From Gordius sp. MW1 (taxonomy: Eukaryota > Nematomorpha > Gordioida > Gordea > Gordiidae), in the NCBI GenBank assembly GCA_964036665.1, contig OZ038529.1:21834060-21898059 (forward strand): 64,000 nucleotides of DNA, given 5' to 3'. The notes beneath the pieces were generated by a model that did not search any database, had not been told where the DNA came from, and saw only the letters and a list, made by a program, of their open reading frames with translations. Position 1 is the first letter of the stretch, and each line of letters opens with the position of its first letter. This document shows, piece by piece, positions 44,331 through 57,144 of this stretch. A program made the translations under genes and the position numbers.

Positions 44331-46275
44331 TTGTAAATTAAATAATATATAGTTTTATATCAATTAATTAAAATGATTGCGTAGACAATTTTACTATCAA
44401 CTTAATTTTTGAAATTATTGCTAATCAACACAATTTGATGATTATTTTAATTAATATAATTTTGCCTATTACATGTGAACAAAATGCTTAATATTGTGGA
44501 TAATCTTATATTATTTGTATAAGTATAGCAATGGCTTATCTAAATTCGCACAAACCTATTACTATCTTCTTCTTATATATTTTTGTAATTATATGTGTAG
44601 TTTTTATATAATATTTTATAATGTTCTATATTAGCACAAGATCTGGAGAAGGAAAAAAATGGCAGTTTTATAATAATATATTCTTTATGAAAAGGGTTTG
44701 TAAGGAAACACCCATTATAAGATATAGAGGATTCATAGATATTGAGAAATGTAAGTGCTTAAACGAGGAGGAACGTGACATGTTGTCATTGAAAACTCTT
44801 TTGTCAGATACCCAATACTTTTAAATAATGGAAAGGTACAAATTTAAAGAGTGCATTATAAAAATTGTTTTGTTAAGAAATAATGTTACTTTAACATTGT
44901 AAATAAACTATTTGCTTGCATTCTATATGTATATAGCATACATTGATATTGTTCTCAAAGTTTTTAGTATTTAAGACTTTTTGACTCTTATATTTATATG
45001 TTGCATGAAATTTGAAATACATGATATTCATATATAACAATCATATGTATGTCAAAACATCCAAATTCAATTTCTTCTAACTCTAAAAATTTATTCATGT
45101 GTCAATTTTATTCTTAGAGGATATACCCAAAAATTATCAAATAATTTAGATGATATAAGACAAATAGTATAAGTTATGGTATAAAATACAATTATCATAT
45201 ACTTTAAATTAATGAAGAGTTAATTAATAATTATAATTGTAAAACAACTCAATTTAATTTCTTTTTCACTCACTCTTAAAATTTCCCATCTTTCATTCAT
45301 GAAGTAATCTTACTTAATAATTCTCTGTTTTTGTTTATATTTAGTTTGTTTATTTACTTAATAAAATTAATTTAGACTATATAGTTACATTATAAATCTT
45401 TGTTTTACCTTTAAATTTGTATGTTTTCTGTTCCAATTCACTTAAAAAATCTCTGTTTTACCTTTATTTTTTTATGTTTTGTCTTTAGATATTCTTAATA
45501 TATATCTGTTTTATGTTTAATTTTATAGATCATATAATTTGGTGGAAATAAATTTATCATTTCCCATCATATAAGTTTATTATATGAAATAAATTTTTAT
45601 TTTTTAATATGAAAAAGACAGATTTTCTTTTTAAGTAGGCTCTTTGATTTATGTCAAATCCAGGCTTCTCATATTCCTCTATGTATTTAATAATATATAA
45701 GCATCAGCATCATATTCTCCGAGCTTGTAGACCTAAAAAGCATATAAATATAAAAGGGTTATATACTTGGAGAAGCAAATTGTTGGGCTTGAATTAGCAA
45801 ATTAGTTTGAGGAGGAGCTATTGCATGTATTCTCCCAGCTTGTGGACTTAAAAAGTACAAAAAAATGCAAGGGTTATATACTTGGAGAAGCAAATTGTTG
45901 GGCTTGATTAGCCCAGGCAAAGTTATTCTAGGAGGTGTTGTAATGAGACACATTCTCACAACATTTAGAGAAACCCTTTTATAAAGATTGTACTATTATA
46001 AAACTGCCATTTTTTTCTTCTCCAGATCTTGTGCTAATATAGAACATTATAAAATATTATATAAAAAACTACACATATAAATAAATATATAAGGATAAGA
46101 TAGTAATAGGTTTGTGCAAATTTAGATAAGTCATTGCTATACACATATACAAATCATATAAAGTTAAGCACGATATTAAGCATTTTGTTCACATGTTATA
46201 GTTAAAATTACATTAGTTAAAATGATCATTTCAATTTATAAAACTATATATTATTTAATTTACAATATAAATTTA
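44331..46275. mobile_element. element with about 300-bp terminal inverted repeats
   Basis: The left arm (44331 to about 44700) and right arm (about 45978-46275) are reverse complements with short gaps, from TTGTAAATTAAATAATATAT to AGATCTGGAGAAGGAAAAAA and onward. The left arm can encode a hydrophobic N-terminal stretch (from the ATG at 44531, broken by a stop) and then 44621-44824, a polar 67-residue frame with no known domain. The centre (45700-45960) has a roughly 115-bp direct duplication containing ATATACTTGGAGAAGC. It resembles a foldback or long-TIR DNA element; no transposase is seen. Confidence 0.7.
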
Positions 46276-46311
46276 AGTACAACTAAATTTATAATGACTC
46301 TTAATATGTTA

Positions 46312-46735
46312 GCATATGAGGCATTATTGCACAAGATCTCACAGAATAAATTTGACCTAAAATGTATAATAAATTCAATGCTAATATACTTGTGGGAGCA
46401 AATGTTTGGACTGGAACTCGTATGGGCATATGAGGCATTATTGCACAAGATCTCACAGAATAAATTTGACCTAAAATGTATAATAAATTCAATGCTAATA
46501 TACTTGTGGGAGCAAATGTTTGGACTGGGAATTGTATAGGCATATGAGGCATTATTGCAGAAGATCTCACAGAATAAATTTGACCTAAAATGTATAAATA
46601 AATTCTATGCTAAAATACTTGTGGGAGCAAATGTTTGGACTGGGGATTGTATAGGCATATGAGGCATTATTGCACAAGATCTCACAGAATAAATTTGACC
46701 TAAAATGTATAAATAAATTCAATGCTATATACATT
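46312..46735. repeat. 114-bp tandem repeat, 3.7 copies
   Basis: Units start with GCATATGAGGCATTATTGCA at 46312, 46426, 46540 and 46655; the first two are exactly 114 bp and the third 115 bp. Because 114 is a multiple of three, the first two stay open on both strands, giving repeated 38-residue peptides, but the 1-bp insertion in the third breaks this. The array begins 37 bp after the inverted-repeat element. Confidence 0.92.
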
Positions 46736-47204
46736 ATTATTACCAATCGATTGCCGTTTTGATGTTTGGGGAATTGCAGAAAATTGCATATTGCTAAAAT
46801 CCTATCAAATCGGAAAGATAGATTAGCCGTTTAATGTAAAAATATAAAATAGGAACACTTTAGCTATAATATGATTGGTTGCGCAAGGTTTATGTTATGG
46901 CACTTACCGGTAGTGTTATGACCATAATGCTAGTCTTATGACATCCCTCTGAGCAAATATTCGCGTGAATTTGATTGGTCTTCGAATCGATAGAGATTCG
47001 AACGGCTGTGCAGAAGCGTTAATTTTCTTATATCTCGCTCGGTATAACTTTTAAGTTTTAGCTAGTTTAACTTACTCACACCCATTTTTACCTGTTTCGC
47101 CCTGTTTCGCGATTTAAATCAATAGTTTATATATTTTTTAGGCCTTAGAACTAAACTACTATAAGTCTCAGAAGCGATAACTATGAAAAAATAACTATGC
47201 CACC

Positions 47205-47331
47205 TAGCGTTGTAAAAACGGCTGGGTTTTGTTGGGTCGATCTTCGGTCCTTAGTCGACTAAACAGACCAAGATCTGTTTATGCGACTAAGGACCAAATG
47301 TCGACCAAACAAAACCCAGTCTTTAACACTA
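47205..47331. mobile_element. TAGTGTTGT-family hAT MITE
   Basis: Ends TAGCGTTGTAAAAACGGCT and TTTAACACTA. Target duplication ATGCCACC (47197-47204) and ATGCAACC (47332-47339). The internal part is a near palindrome. Confidence 0.85.
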
Positions 47332-47538
47332 ATGCAACCTAGTGATTTTTTTGATTTAAAAATGGATTTTGTCCGAATTATTTATGGACGTTTTAAAAAG
47401 TTGTTTTTGCCGGCCCAATAAGAGCGATCCTAATGCGGCCTCGAGGTTTGCTGGTGTTAGCGATCATATTTTTAATTAAGTTGTTTAAATGGAAAGAGCC
47501 CGATTTCATTATTTTCCAAACGCGACGCAAGTCTCGTT

Positions 47539-47907
47539 AGGGCTTGCCCTAATATCGGATTTTTCTGCGCAGCAAAAATCGTCGTACGGGTCATAACACA
47601 GCCGTGTCTTGATTTCAAATTCACAGCAGATTTACATTTCAGACGCATAACATACCCGCGATTTTGTAAGATGCCAAAATTTTTCCTAAGCTTAAATGTT
47701 ATATGTTTTTAAATTTTGGGTATCATCAGCAAAGTTTAGAAATAATCTCAAGAGTTTAGATAAACAAAAAAATGGTTTTTAAATATCTTAAAACAAAATA
47801 ATAATAATTACAACCGAGTTTGCCTCATGAAATTGAATCGGATATTTAGACAAAGATAAATTTGCGCGATTTTAATCTGAATCCGCTATTATTCCCTAAT
47901 TGCCCTC
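47539..47907. mobile_element. PIF/Harbinger-like MITE, diverged
   Basis: Similar throughout to 50995-51284, including TGCGCAGCAAAAATCGT and ATTTACATTTCAGACGCATA. The right terminus and target site are degraded. Confidence 0.6.
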
Positions 47908-48659
47908 ATTTTTTGTCTGGCCATGTTCTTACCAACAACTTTTATGTGGAATGGCTGCTTGTATAATATTTTAAAATAACCACACGTCCGGGCGGCTTTA
48001 TGGGCGCGGCTGAGTTTTATTATTTTACCCCACTGCCTGCTTGTTCCAGGTCTTTTATACACTGGACTATTAAATGAAATTCATCGATAAAAGTTTAGTT
48101 GGTAAATTGATCGGTGTTCAAATCATTTTTTTGATCCAAATAATGCATACAATTTCGGGCCCTATAATTAATTAAATTTGGGAGAGGCCGAGCAAAACAA
48201 TAAGATATAGCGGGTTTCGTGTCCATATGAGACGTTGGCATAAATATGCGACAAGATTATTTTTTTTTATTAATAATTTTTATTAGATTGAAAAATTTGT
48301 TAAACGCAACTACTTTTTTTAAAAATATTTAAATAGCCGGGCCTCCATGTAAGATTTAAAAAAATACAGGGCAGTGCAACTTGTTAATTTTACCTAACCC
48401 ACACCCGACCCAACCAATTTCTTTTTTAATTTTTAACAGCTATATTTCTTCAATCAGCTGCGAATTTGATTTTAATTAACAATCGATGGATTATACCTTA
48501 ATTTTATTTTGTAACATTTAAGCTATTCTAATGCAAAGCATTATATTTGTACTTTTTTTAGAAAAAGTTTATAAATAGGTATATTATCGTATAAACCTTT
48601 TTGTTTACGTAAAATTAAATATGAAGCGGTGTTTTTGTTAAGAATGCGATGCACAAACT

Positions 48660-48938
48660 CAGGCGCGTAGCCAAGGGGGCAGAAGCGGGAATCTTCTACC
48701 CCCTTGACCAAAATTTGAAATTTTTTTTGAAGGTCCATGTCTTTTTTAAGGTGTAAAATCGATAGTAAATGCTCTAATTAATGAAGAGAAGAGATTTTTC
48801 CAAAGCTGGTTGTAAAGCGCTATGAAGTTTCGCATATATTATGACGCGAAGTTTACTTTTGTTACATTATAAATAAATGTGTCGAAACATTTTTTTGAAT
48901 TTTTCTTTCCCTTTGAAAAAATCCTGGCTACGCGCCTG
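48660..48938. mobile_element. hAT-type MITE, CAGGCGCGTAGCCA ends
   Basis: 279 bp with inverted ends CAGGCGCGTAGCCA and TGGCTACGCGCCTG and an exact 8-bp target duplication, CACAAACT (48652-48659 and 48939-48946). It starts with CAGG, as hAT ends often do. It is a longer relative of the CATGGGCGTAGCCA copies and fixes that family as hAT-like. Confidence 0.88.
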
Positions 48939-49338
48939 CACAAACTATTTTGAGGAAAACCCGAATTTTTTATTATGCGCCTTGAAAATTTAGTAAACGC
49001 ATAACCTTTTCGCTCCTTTTGGAGTGGTCATCTCCAATTCTTTAGTAATTGCATAATAAGGATTTTGAACTATTTTGCTCGTTTTTTTACAATCTTTTTT
49101 TATTTAATTAATTTATTTTAATTTATCTATTTAGTCTTTAAAAAATACCTATTTTGTTAAGATGAATTGTATCATGACTACTATACTATGTGACTCGAAG
49201 ATTAATTATGGCTTATAAAAGAGAAGCGAAAATGTTTTGTGTCTGCCTTGAAAATTTTTTTTTAACCATATGAGTTTATAAGCTAAAAGTTTCTCTGAAT
49301 CTCCCATTATTAAATATAAGTTTATAATGAGCTATTGA

Positions 49339-49460
49339 CATGGGCGTTGCCAGGGGGGGGCAGGCAATTTATTGAATTTTATTAAATTATGGCTAAAATT
49401 TCAAAAAATGATCATTTTGTCCCTCCCTAAATCATTATTGCTTCCCTCTATACGCCCATG
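49339..49460. mobile_element. GGGCGTAGCCA-family MITE, short
   Basis: Termini CATGGGCGTTGCCAGG and TATACGCCCATG; duplication GCTATTGA (49331-49338) and GCTGTTGA (49461-49468). Confidence 0.82.
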
Positions 49461-50582
49461 GCTGTTGATGTTATTGTATCACCTATGGTTCGCTAAATGA
49501 TTAGTCTATTTCTATGTCCAGTTAGCCGGCTTCAATTTATTTGCACACCATGCAAACAATATTTGTTGTTTCGGAATCGCTCAACATTTGGATTTCCTCC
49601 TTTAAAAACTTGGAATAACACGGTTATTATTTTAAATCGCGAAAATTGATGTCTTGACGTGGACGCGCCTTAAAATTTATGAGTATTTTGTTCCCAAATT
49701 TAACAATAAGATTTTTTTATGCATTATTATAATGTTTAAGTTACCAACACCTTTATATAATTTTTTTGCAGTTTTGATCTAAAAAGGCTCTGCATAAATT
49801 GAATATATTTGACTTTTTAAATTCGCTTTTTGGTCATCTCCATTATATGTGTTCTCCCAATGCCACTTATTATCTTATTGAATTGCAATATTGAAGTTGA
49901 AAATCGCATGTTAGAACTTTAAAATTAGTTTTTACAATTTTAGCAATTATAATTTAAGGAAATTCATTATGAAAAAATGATTGAAATAATTTCTTACTTA
50001 CTTTAGCGTTATGAATAATAAAATATGTGGGAATTCCCAAACGATTTTTATGAGGCGTCTAATTGAAAATTTTAAATTGACCACATCGCAGTTTTAAAAT
50101 GACCCCCTTAAATTACAAAAGTTTTAAAAGACATTTTTTGATTTGCAAGGTAATTTGTTGTGAGACATTCCATTCTGATTCTTAAATAACTTACAACTTT
50201 CAGCAAATTAATTTTTTTTATTATTGTGTTTTTTATTTTTGATTAGCCTCAGATTTGTTTTTTAGCGAGGAACTTGATCCGACTTGACAGATTTCTAAAT
50301 TATTTCAGATATCGCTGATATTGTTATATAATGGTTAAATTTGCCATGAATTTAATTCAGCCATAATTAACCTTAATCCCTAATTAATGTTTAAAAGTCA
50401 ATAAAATAAATTGACTATTTTAAAGGTTGTTTAGGACTTAGTCCATAAAGTACTATTTTGGCCGACGTTGTGTTAAAATTTTTTAAAAGCCGTTTGGGCT
50501 ACACATGACTACAAAACTTGATAAATTAAGGAATATATCCACGCTAAGCCTGAAATGGTGCTAGTTGTTAAATGCGCCGATT

Positions 50583-50749
50583 CATGGGCGTAGCCAAGGG
50601 GGGCAGGGAGGTGCGGCTGCCCCCCTCTAAATCGAAAAAATTGGTGAATTTTATTATAATTATATAGCTAAAATATCAAAAAAATGATCATTTTGCCCCT
50701 CCCTAATCATTTTTGCCCCCCTCTAATTCCAATGCTGGCTACGCCCATG
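50583..50749. mobile_element. GGGCGTAGCCA-family MITE
   Basis: Termini CATGGGCGTAGCCA and TGGCTACGCCCATG, 14 of 14 paired; duplication CGCCGATT (50575-50582) and CGCGGATT (50750-50757). Confidence 0.85.
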
Positions 50750-50994
50750 CGCGGATTTTATTTATATACTGTTGTAACGTTTTTAGGCATAAAAGTAGTG
50801 GTCTTTTCAAAGAATTTTGGACCGCATTAGATTACTGTAAAGTAAAGTCAGATTTTTCATTCTTGAAACAATTAGAAAAAAAACACCAGCATTACTCAAA
50901 GTGCATTGTTAGGTTATGCTCAATAATTTGTGGGAACTGTACCCAATTTTTTTGAATTTTTTAATCCGGTTACGGGCAGGGATGTGAATGCTTA

Positions 50995-51284
50995 GGGCTT
51001 GTCTTAATATCGGATTTTGATGCGCAGCAAAAATCGTTGTACGGGTTATAACCATGTTATAACATAGCCGTGTCCAAACTTCGCATTCACAGCATATTTA
51101 CATTTCAGACGCATAAGATAACAGGGATGCATCTCAAGAGTTGAAATAAACAAAAAAACGGTTTTCTATCAAAAAACAAAATATTAATAATTAAAACCGA
51201 GTTTAAAACATGAAATTGAATCGGATATTTGATAAAGATAAATTCGCGCCATTTGGAATCTGAATCCGATATTAAGACAAGCCC
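50995..51284. mobile_element. PIF/Harbinger-like MITE
   Basis: 290 bp with inverted ends GGGCTTGTCTTAATATCGGA and its complement, flanked by TTA on each side (50992-50994 and 51285-51287), the 3-bp target typical of PIF/Harbinger. Non-coding. Confidence 0.78.
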
Positions 51285-51781
51285 TTAGACGAACAAAAAA
51301 TTTTCTATGAACCTTGACAAAAACTTGATTCGGATACCATGTAATTGTTATTAGAATTTTGTTTTTAACTGTTTACGGTATTATATAAATAAAATTAAAA
51401 AATTGGTTTTATTAAAACAATGTTTTAAATCGGCATAACTATTTAATCAATAATACTTGTCTCAAATCATTTTGTTTTTTAAAAGTTACTTAATACTTGA
51501 AATCTGAATAGTTGTAAAAAATAGCCAAAATTTTGATAACCATTGTGGGTTATGTTTTTCCTGTAAGAGAGCAAGCGATTTTTCGTGTTGTGTAAAAATT
51601 TATTTATAAACACGGCGTACTCCTTGCGTACTTTGACCTTTTGAGATCGTCTGCTTTACCCGCACGCGCACCTTTAAACCCAAAAAATCAATGAACTTGA
51701 ACTTCTCTTTAAAAACATTCCAAATTCGTTAAATTATAAAATGGTTTCAGAATTTACATTTTGTAAAAAATTCAACTTATA

Positions 51782-53345
51782 TTAATTGCTATGCAATTTA
51801 TGGGCTCACTTTCCAATTTGTTTTGTCACGCTATTCGGCGTGCGCGCCGAACGTGGATGTCACGCACCGAATGACTTCGGCTTGTTTACTGCTAAAACCG
51901 CTTGGAATTCGAATATTAATGTTAATTTAACTAGTTTTGGGGTTAGAATCCCGGAGTTTTTTTGACTTTTATGATTGTTCTTGTTACTATCATTGATAAT
52001 AAGAATTTTTGGCCGTCCGCTGGCTGCTGACCAATGAAAAAAATGACCATTGGCCAAAATGTGAATCGAAATTATTTTTTCGTTTTTTTTTGACTATTAT
52101 GATTGTTCCTGTTTCTACCATTGTTATTATGACTTTTTGGCCGTCCGCTGGCTGCTGACCAATGTTATATAATAAACATAAATAAAAGTTGTTTACTTTT
52201 AATTGCTATGCAATTTAACTAGTTTTTGGATTAGAATCCCGGAGTTTTTTTTGACTCTTATGATTGTCCCTGTTTGTTCTTGTTACTATCATTGATAATA
52301 AGAATTTTTGGCCGTCCGCTGGCTGCTGACCAATGAAAAAAATGACCATTGGCCAAAATGTGAATCGAAATTATTTTTTTCGTTTTTTTTCGACTATTAT
52401 GATTGTTCCTGTTTCTACCATTGCTATTATGACTTTTTGGCCGTCCGTTGGCTGCTGACCAATGTTATATAATAAACAGAAATAAAAGTTGTTTACTTTT
52501 ATTTGCTATGCAATTTAACTAGTTTTTGGGTTAGAATCCCGGAGTTTTTTTTAACTCTTATGATTGTCCCTGTTACTACCATTGCTATTATGACTTTTTG
52601 GCCGTCCGTTGGGTGCTGACCAATGAAAAAAATGACCATTGGCCAAAATGTGAATCCAAGTTTATTTTTTCGTTTTTTTTCCGACTATTATGATTGTTCC
52701 TGTTACTACCATTGATAATAAGACGTTTTGGCCGTCCGTTGGCTGCTGACCAATGAAAAAATTGACCATTGGCCAAAATGTGAATCCAAGTTTATTTTTT
52801 CGTTTTTTTCGACTATTATGATTGTTCCTGTTACTACCATTGATAATAAGACGTTTTGGCCGTCCGTTGGCTGCTGACCAATGAAAAAATTGACCATTGG
52901 CCAAAATGTGAATCCAAGTTTATTTTTTCGTTTTTTTTCGACTATTATGATTGTTCCTGTTACTACCATTGATAATAAGACGTTTTGGCCGTCCGTTGGG
53001 TGCTGACCAATGAAAAAATTGACCATTGGCCAAAATGTGAATCGAAATTTTTTTTTTCGTTTTTTTTCGCTAACACTGATTTATAGACCATCTGTTGGAA
53101 CTGACCAATTAAAAAAATGACCATTGGCCAAAATGTGATTCGAAAATTTTTTTTTTGTTTTTTGTTTTGACTCTTATAAATTTATATCCACTTTTACCGT
53201 GTCCTGGCTGCTGACCAATGAAAAAAATGACCATTGGCCAAAATGTGATTCGAAAATTATTTTTTCGTTTTTTTGACTATTATGAATTTATAACCACCTC
53301 TACCCTGTCCTGGCTGCTGACCAATTAAAAAAATGACTTATATCA
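51782..53345 (+). mobile_element. Helentron-like satellite element, copy D, 5' part
   Basis: It starts TTAATTGCTATGCAATTTAT and carries the CACCGAATG segment shared with copies B and E. About ten satellite units follow at 51960-53340; the central four are 128-130 bp apart. Internal AATTGCTATGCAATTTAACT starts at 52200 and (with one change) 52500 show repeated duplication of the 5' module. The matching 3' module is at 55362-55655, so 53346-55360 may be inside the element or a later insertion. Confidence 0.65.
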
Positions 53346-55361
53346 TTTTTGAATATCTATACTATTTTATTTTTAGATATCTTATTAATAAATCTAATTA
53401 TTATTACATCTTATTTTTAAAAGTCATATTTTTTAATATCTAACGCATTTTTATATATTTAAATTTTATTTTCAAAAATTTTTATTATAAGCCACAAATG
53501 ATTGTTCTTGTTCCTACCATTGATAATAAGCCTTTTTGGCCGTCCGTTGGCTGCTGACCAATAAACATTTTTGTAAGAATTTAATGTTTTCAGACATTTA
53601 TCCATTTCTAGACTTAAAAAAACCTTATCAATAACAAATTATTCCCAAACATATTAACATTTAGTTTTTGTGTTATCAAAATTAACTCATAAAACTAGTT
53701 TTTATGTATTCAAAAGCTTTAACTACTTGATTGAAATCACAATATCTTTATTTCCTATTTCTAATGATTGCTAAAATAACAGATAAAATATTGCCTTTCA
53801 ACAACTTACTGATAATTAAAAAAAAGGGGGGAGGATAGCAATTCGTAAGTTTCTGTTTATACTCTTTGAAAAGGTCACATGTGTTCACTTAAGTTACCAT
53901 ATAGTCGTGTCCATTTCGCCCTTTTAATGATAACGCATCTGTTGTTACCATGTTTCAGTTTTACAAGTATACCGTCGTTACCTAGAAAAGAATTTAACCT
54001 TTACTATTCGAGCATTCAAAACCTCACTATTTATGTCCAATGTAAGTTTTTATTTTAAATTTGTTTTTTGAATATTATTTATTTTATTTTTATATTGATT
54101 ATACGTTAAACCCCTACCCCTCCCTATCTTACCCTTCCACCGCTGAGTTGGTATTATTAGGGGGCGGGAGTGGAGGAGATCATCCCTCAACCCCTTTTTA
54201 TTATTATTGATTTTTATATGCTTTTGGCAAATTAACGGAGGGAAAGGGGGGATAGTGTGTGCGTTTTGTTTTAACGGAGGGAAAGGGGGGGGGGGAAGGA
54301 GGTAGTTACTCTTCTATTCCCCCTCACTTCAGGCAAATACACTTAGAGCGCCAAGTCAGCTGTTTATATCATCAAATATTTATTTATAGGGCTATTTATT
54401 TTTAAATCTTTTAAATTAGAAAATTAATCTTTAATTTAATTAACTGCGAATTAGGGCATACTAATTTAAAGTTTTCCTTTACTTACAATAACGTTCCACT
54501 AGATTTTGTTTTGGTTCAAACAGTTTAACTTAAAAATGAAATGGTTGCATTTTTTCTAGCTTTGTATTTTAATGTATTCAATCTTCTCGGAACTTTTGGT
54601 AATAATCCAGCCTCCTTATGCTGACCCCACTTCTTATGTATATACCTTATCTAATCTCTGTTATTTAACGCCTCTTTTATCATTTAATAAACATTAATCT
54701 CTCCTTCAATAATTTAATCTTTCATTTAATAAACATTAATTTCTCCTTTTTAAATACATTTTTAATATATTCCAAATGTCTTTGTATAATGTTATGTTTT
54801 CCATATGAACCTATTATAAATGACGTCTAACTCTATAATTCAGTACACTTTTAAAAAACATTTTATCGTAAAAATATGTTTATCAAAAATGAAATTTAAT
54901 TGATCAGACAGGTACATGGACGTAGCCAGGTTTTGGTTTGGGGGGGGAGGCGAAACGTTTAAAATTTCAATCAGGGGGGGGGGCCAAACCTACAATTTTT
55001 AATTTTTACGGGTTTTTTCATTGAAAAATTTTATTTTCGTCATTTAGGGGCTAAAGGTCGACCAAGCAAAACCCAGGCAAAACTAGTCCCCCCCCCCACT
55101 AAATGACAAAAAATTTCAATAAAGCTTCCTCCAAGAGTTACATTTTAGCCCCTTCACCCTCCTAACCTAAAATGTTTAACCTAATTTCATTAATTAAAAA
55201 ATAAAAAATAGAGATGATATTTATATACTTTATCCAGCCGACATTATACACTTAACTCATTTATATTTTCCCGCTTCGTCAAATTGTAAATCAAAATAAA
55301 ATTTTACGTTTTTTTGGCTAACATTGATACCTACCTATGCCCGTCAGTCCAATTCTTTTGC

Positions 55362-55655
55362 ATTTAATACCCCCCTATAGGCATTCTCGCCCCTTCTCAC
55401 CTTCTCGCCCATAAATTGCATAGCAAATAAGCTACATTTATACGTAGAATAGATGAGTCGTCCCCTCTTCCCTTCCCCCCCCTTCCCTTCTCCCCCTTCT
55501 CCGGGGGTCTGGGGGCGGAGCCCCCAGGAGATGGGGGTTTGGGGGCAGAGCCCCCAACGGGGGACTGGGGGCGGAGCCCCCAGCAGGGGGTTTGGGGGCG
55601 AAGCCCCCAAGGGGGTCTGGGGGCGAAGCCCCCAGTTACGCCCGAAGGGCGTATT
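55362..55655 (+). mobile_element. Helentron-like 3' module with five GC hairpins
   Basis: The module starts at ACCCCCCTATAGGCATTCTC and has the internal motif AAATTGCATAGCAAATAAGC, then C-rich repeats. Five hairpins of the GGGGGC-N3/4-GCCCCC type occupy 55500-55640, and a last one, ACGCCCGAAGGGCGT, ends the module. The order is the same as at 13720-13882 and, inverted, 8910-9110 and 27793-27965. Confidence 0.75.
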
Positions 55656-56890
55656 ATTTAAACTGCTATATTTTTAAAGTTTCATTAAGCTTTTTTGTGG
55701 TAAACCACCTTTTACGCAATTTTCGCATAAATTTCTTAATATATTTAAGCTGAGTATCAACCATATATAAAAATATTTTTGTAAGGTATGCATGGGAGTA
55801 GCCAAGGGGGCAAGGAATGAGCTGTCCTCCTTATCAAACAATTTATTTGATATTTTAAATACCATTAAATAATGATTGGTTTTGAGTTTTGAAATAAATG
55901 CGTACAGCAGGGTGTTTAAAGCTTATGAGCTTAGTTGGTTATTTAAAGCTCTATTGCCTTAATAACTTCGGAGTAGAAGTGTTAAAGAATACTGCTATTG
56001 GCTTACTGCGAATATTTTGTTTAATTTAGACGTTACTTTGAAATATCCTCTCCAAACTTAATTTTTTTTTGGTATTTAATTTAAACCGTTAACTAATTAT
56101 AAATCATTCAGCATCATATTGGATTTAGTTGTGTTCTGGGAAAATAGAGATTATAAATCTCGTTTTTTTGGCCTGGTCCAGCCAGAGCTAAACTGACTCT
56201 CAGCGTCACGCGATTTGATTTAGATCCTTTTCGCAATAAATGATGTTGTTTGCGCGTGCATACTAGAATATGACAATAATAAATATCGTTGACATTAATA
56301 TTAGGTAAGGTTTAGCTAGTCATCCTTGTTTTGTATCCAACATGTTTTTTTAATGATTTCATTATCGTATTACAACTGCCGAGGCCCATAGTTATGGGTA
56401 AGCAACCTTAAAGTTATAAATTTTGCACGGTACATGATCGAATAAAAGCTTGGGCCTGATTAGGAGGAGTAGATTGATTAATCTCAAAATCTGCCATGTT
56501 TTTTTAACATATTTCACAAATTAGGTAAAAATAAGGGTTAACTAAATTATCATTATCGCTTACCATATTAATCAATTTAAAATTCAATATTTTTGTCCTA
56601 AACCAATAGTGGGACTATCTAACTTGTCGATATCAAAAACGAACATTCCACCTCCCTTTCTTTCAAGTGCCCGTGATTTCGCTTATCGTCGCTACATAAT
56701 TAGGCTAGATTAGGAATTGACACAATTCAGCATACCAACTTTGTCATGTCACCCTGCACCCCCCCCCCCCCCCCCCAATCTCTTTTATACCACGCCCTTC
56801 ATTGTCATTAAAATTTCTGGGGGTAGGGTCGGTCCCTTCAAAATACATTATATCGCTATTCGATACATATGCTTTGCTTACAAACAAAAT

Positions 56891-57144
56891 CATAGGCGTA
56901 GTTAAGGGGGGGGGCAGGGAGGGACGGCTGCCCCACTTTAAAGCTAAAAATTCTCAAAAATGTAATATGATTATGCTGAGATTTAATTGCTCCTGTTAAT
57001 AAATCTCTTAAAAGTACTCTACTAGGGACAAAAATTAAGTTATTGAATATAATTATGGCTTAAATTTTTAGAAAATTACTATTTTGCCCCTTCCTTAAGC
57101 ATTATTGCCCCCCCCCTCTAGTTTCAATCCTGGGTACGCCCATG
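56891..57144. mobile_element. GGGCGTAGCCA-family MITE, diverged
   Basis: Left CATAGGCGTAGTTA and right TGGGTACGCCCATG; flanks AACAAAAT and TACATAAT agree at six of eight positions. Confidence 0.65.

Noticed and set aside
46260..46570. 89-aa minus-strand and 105-aa plus-strand ORFs over the 114-bp repeats
   Set aside because: Both strands are open because the unit is a multiple of three. No family, and the third unit breaks the phase.
52706..53026. 106-aa minus-strand ORF made of repeated 43-residue peptides (also at 9734, 10720, 12673-13469, 28809, 59993)
   Set aside because: The frame follows from the satellite period being near 129 bp. Overlapping frames are open too, and T-run length changes break it between arrays; there is no start context or domain.
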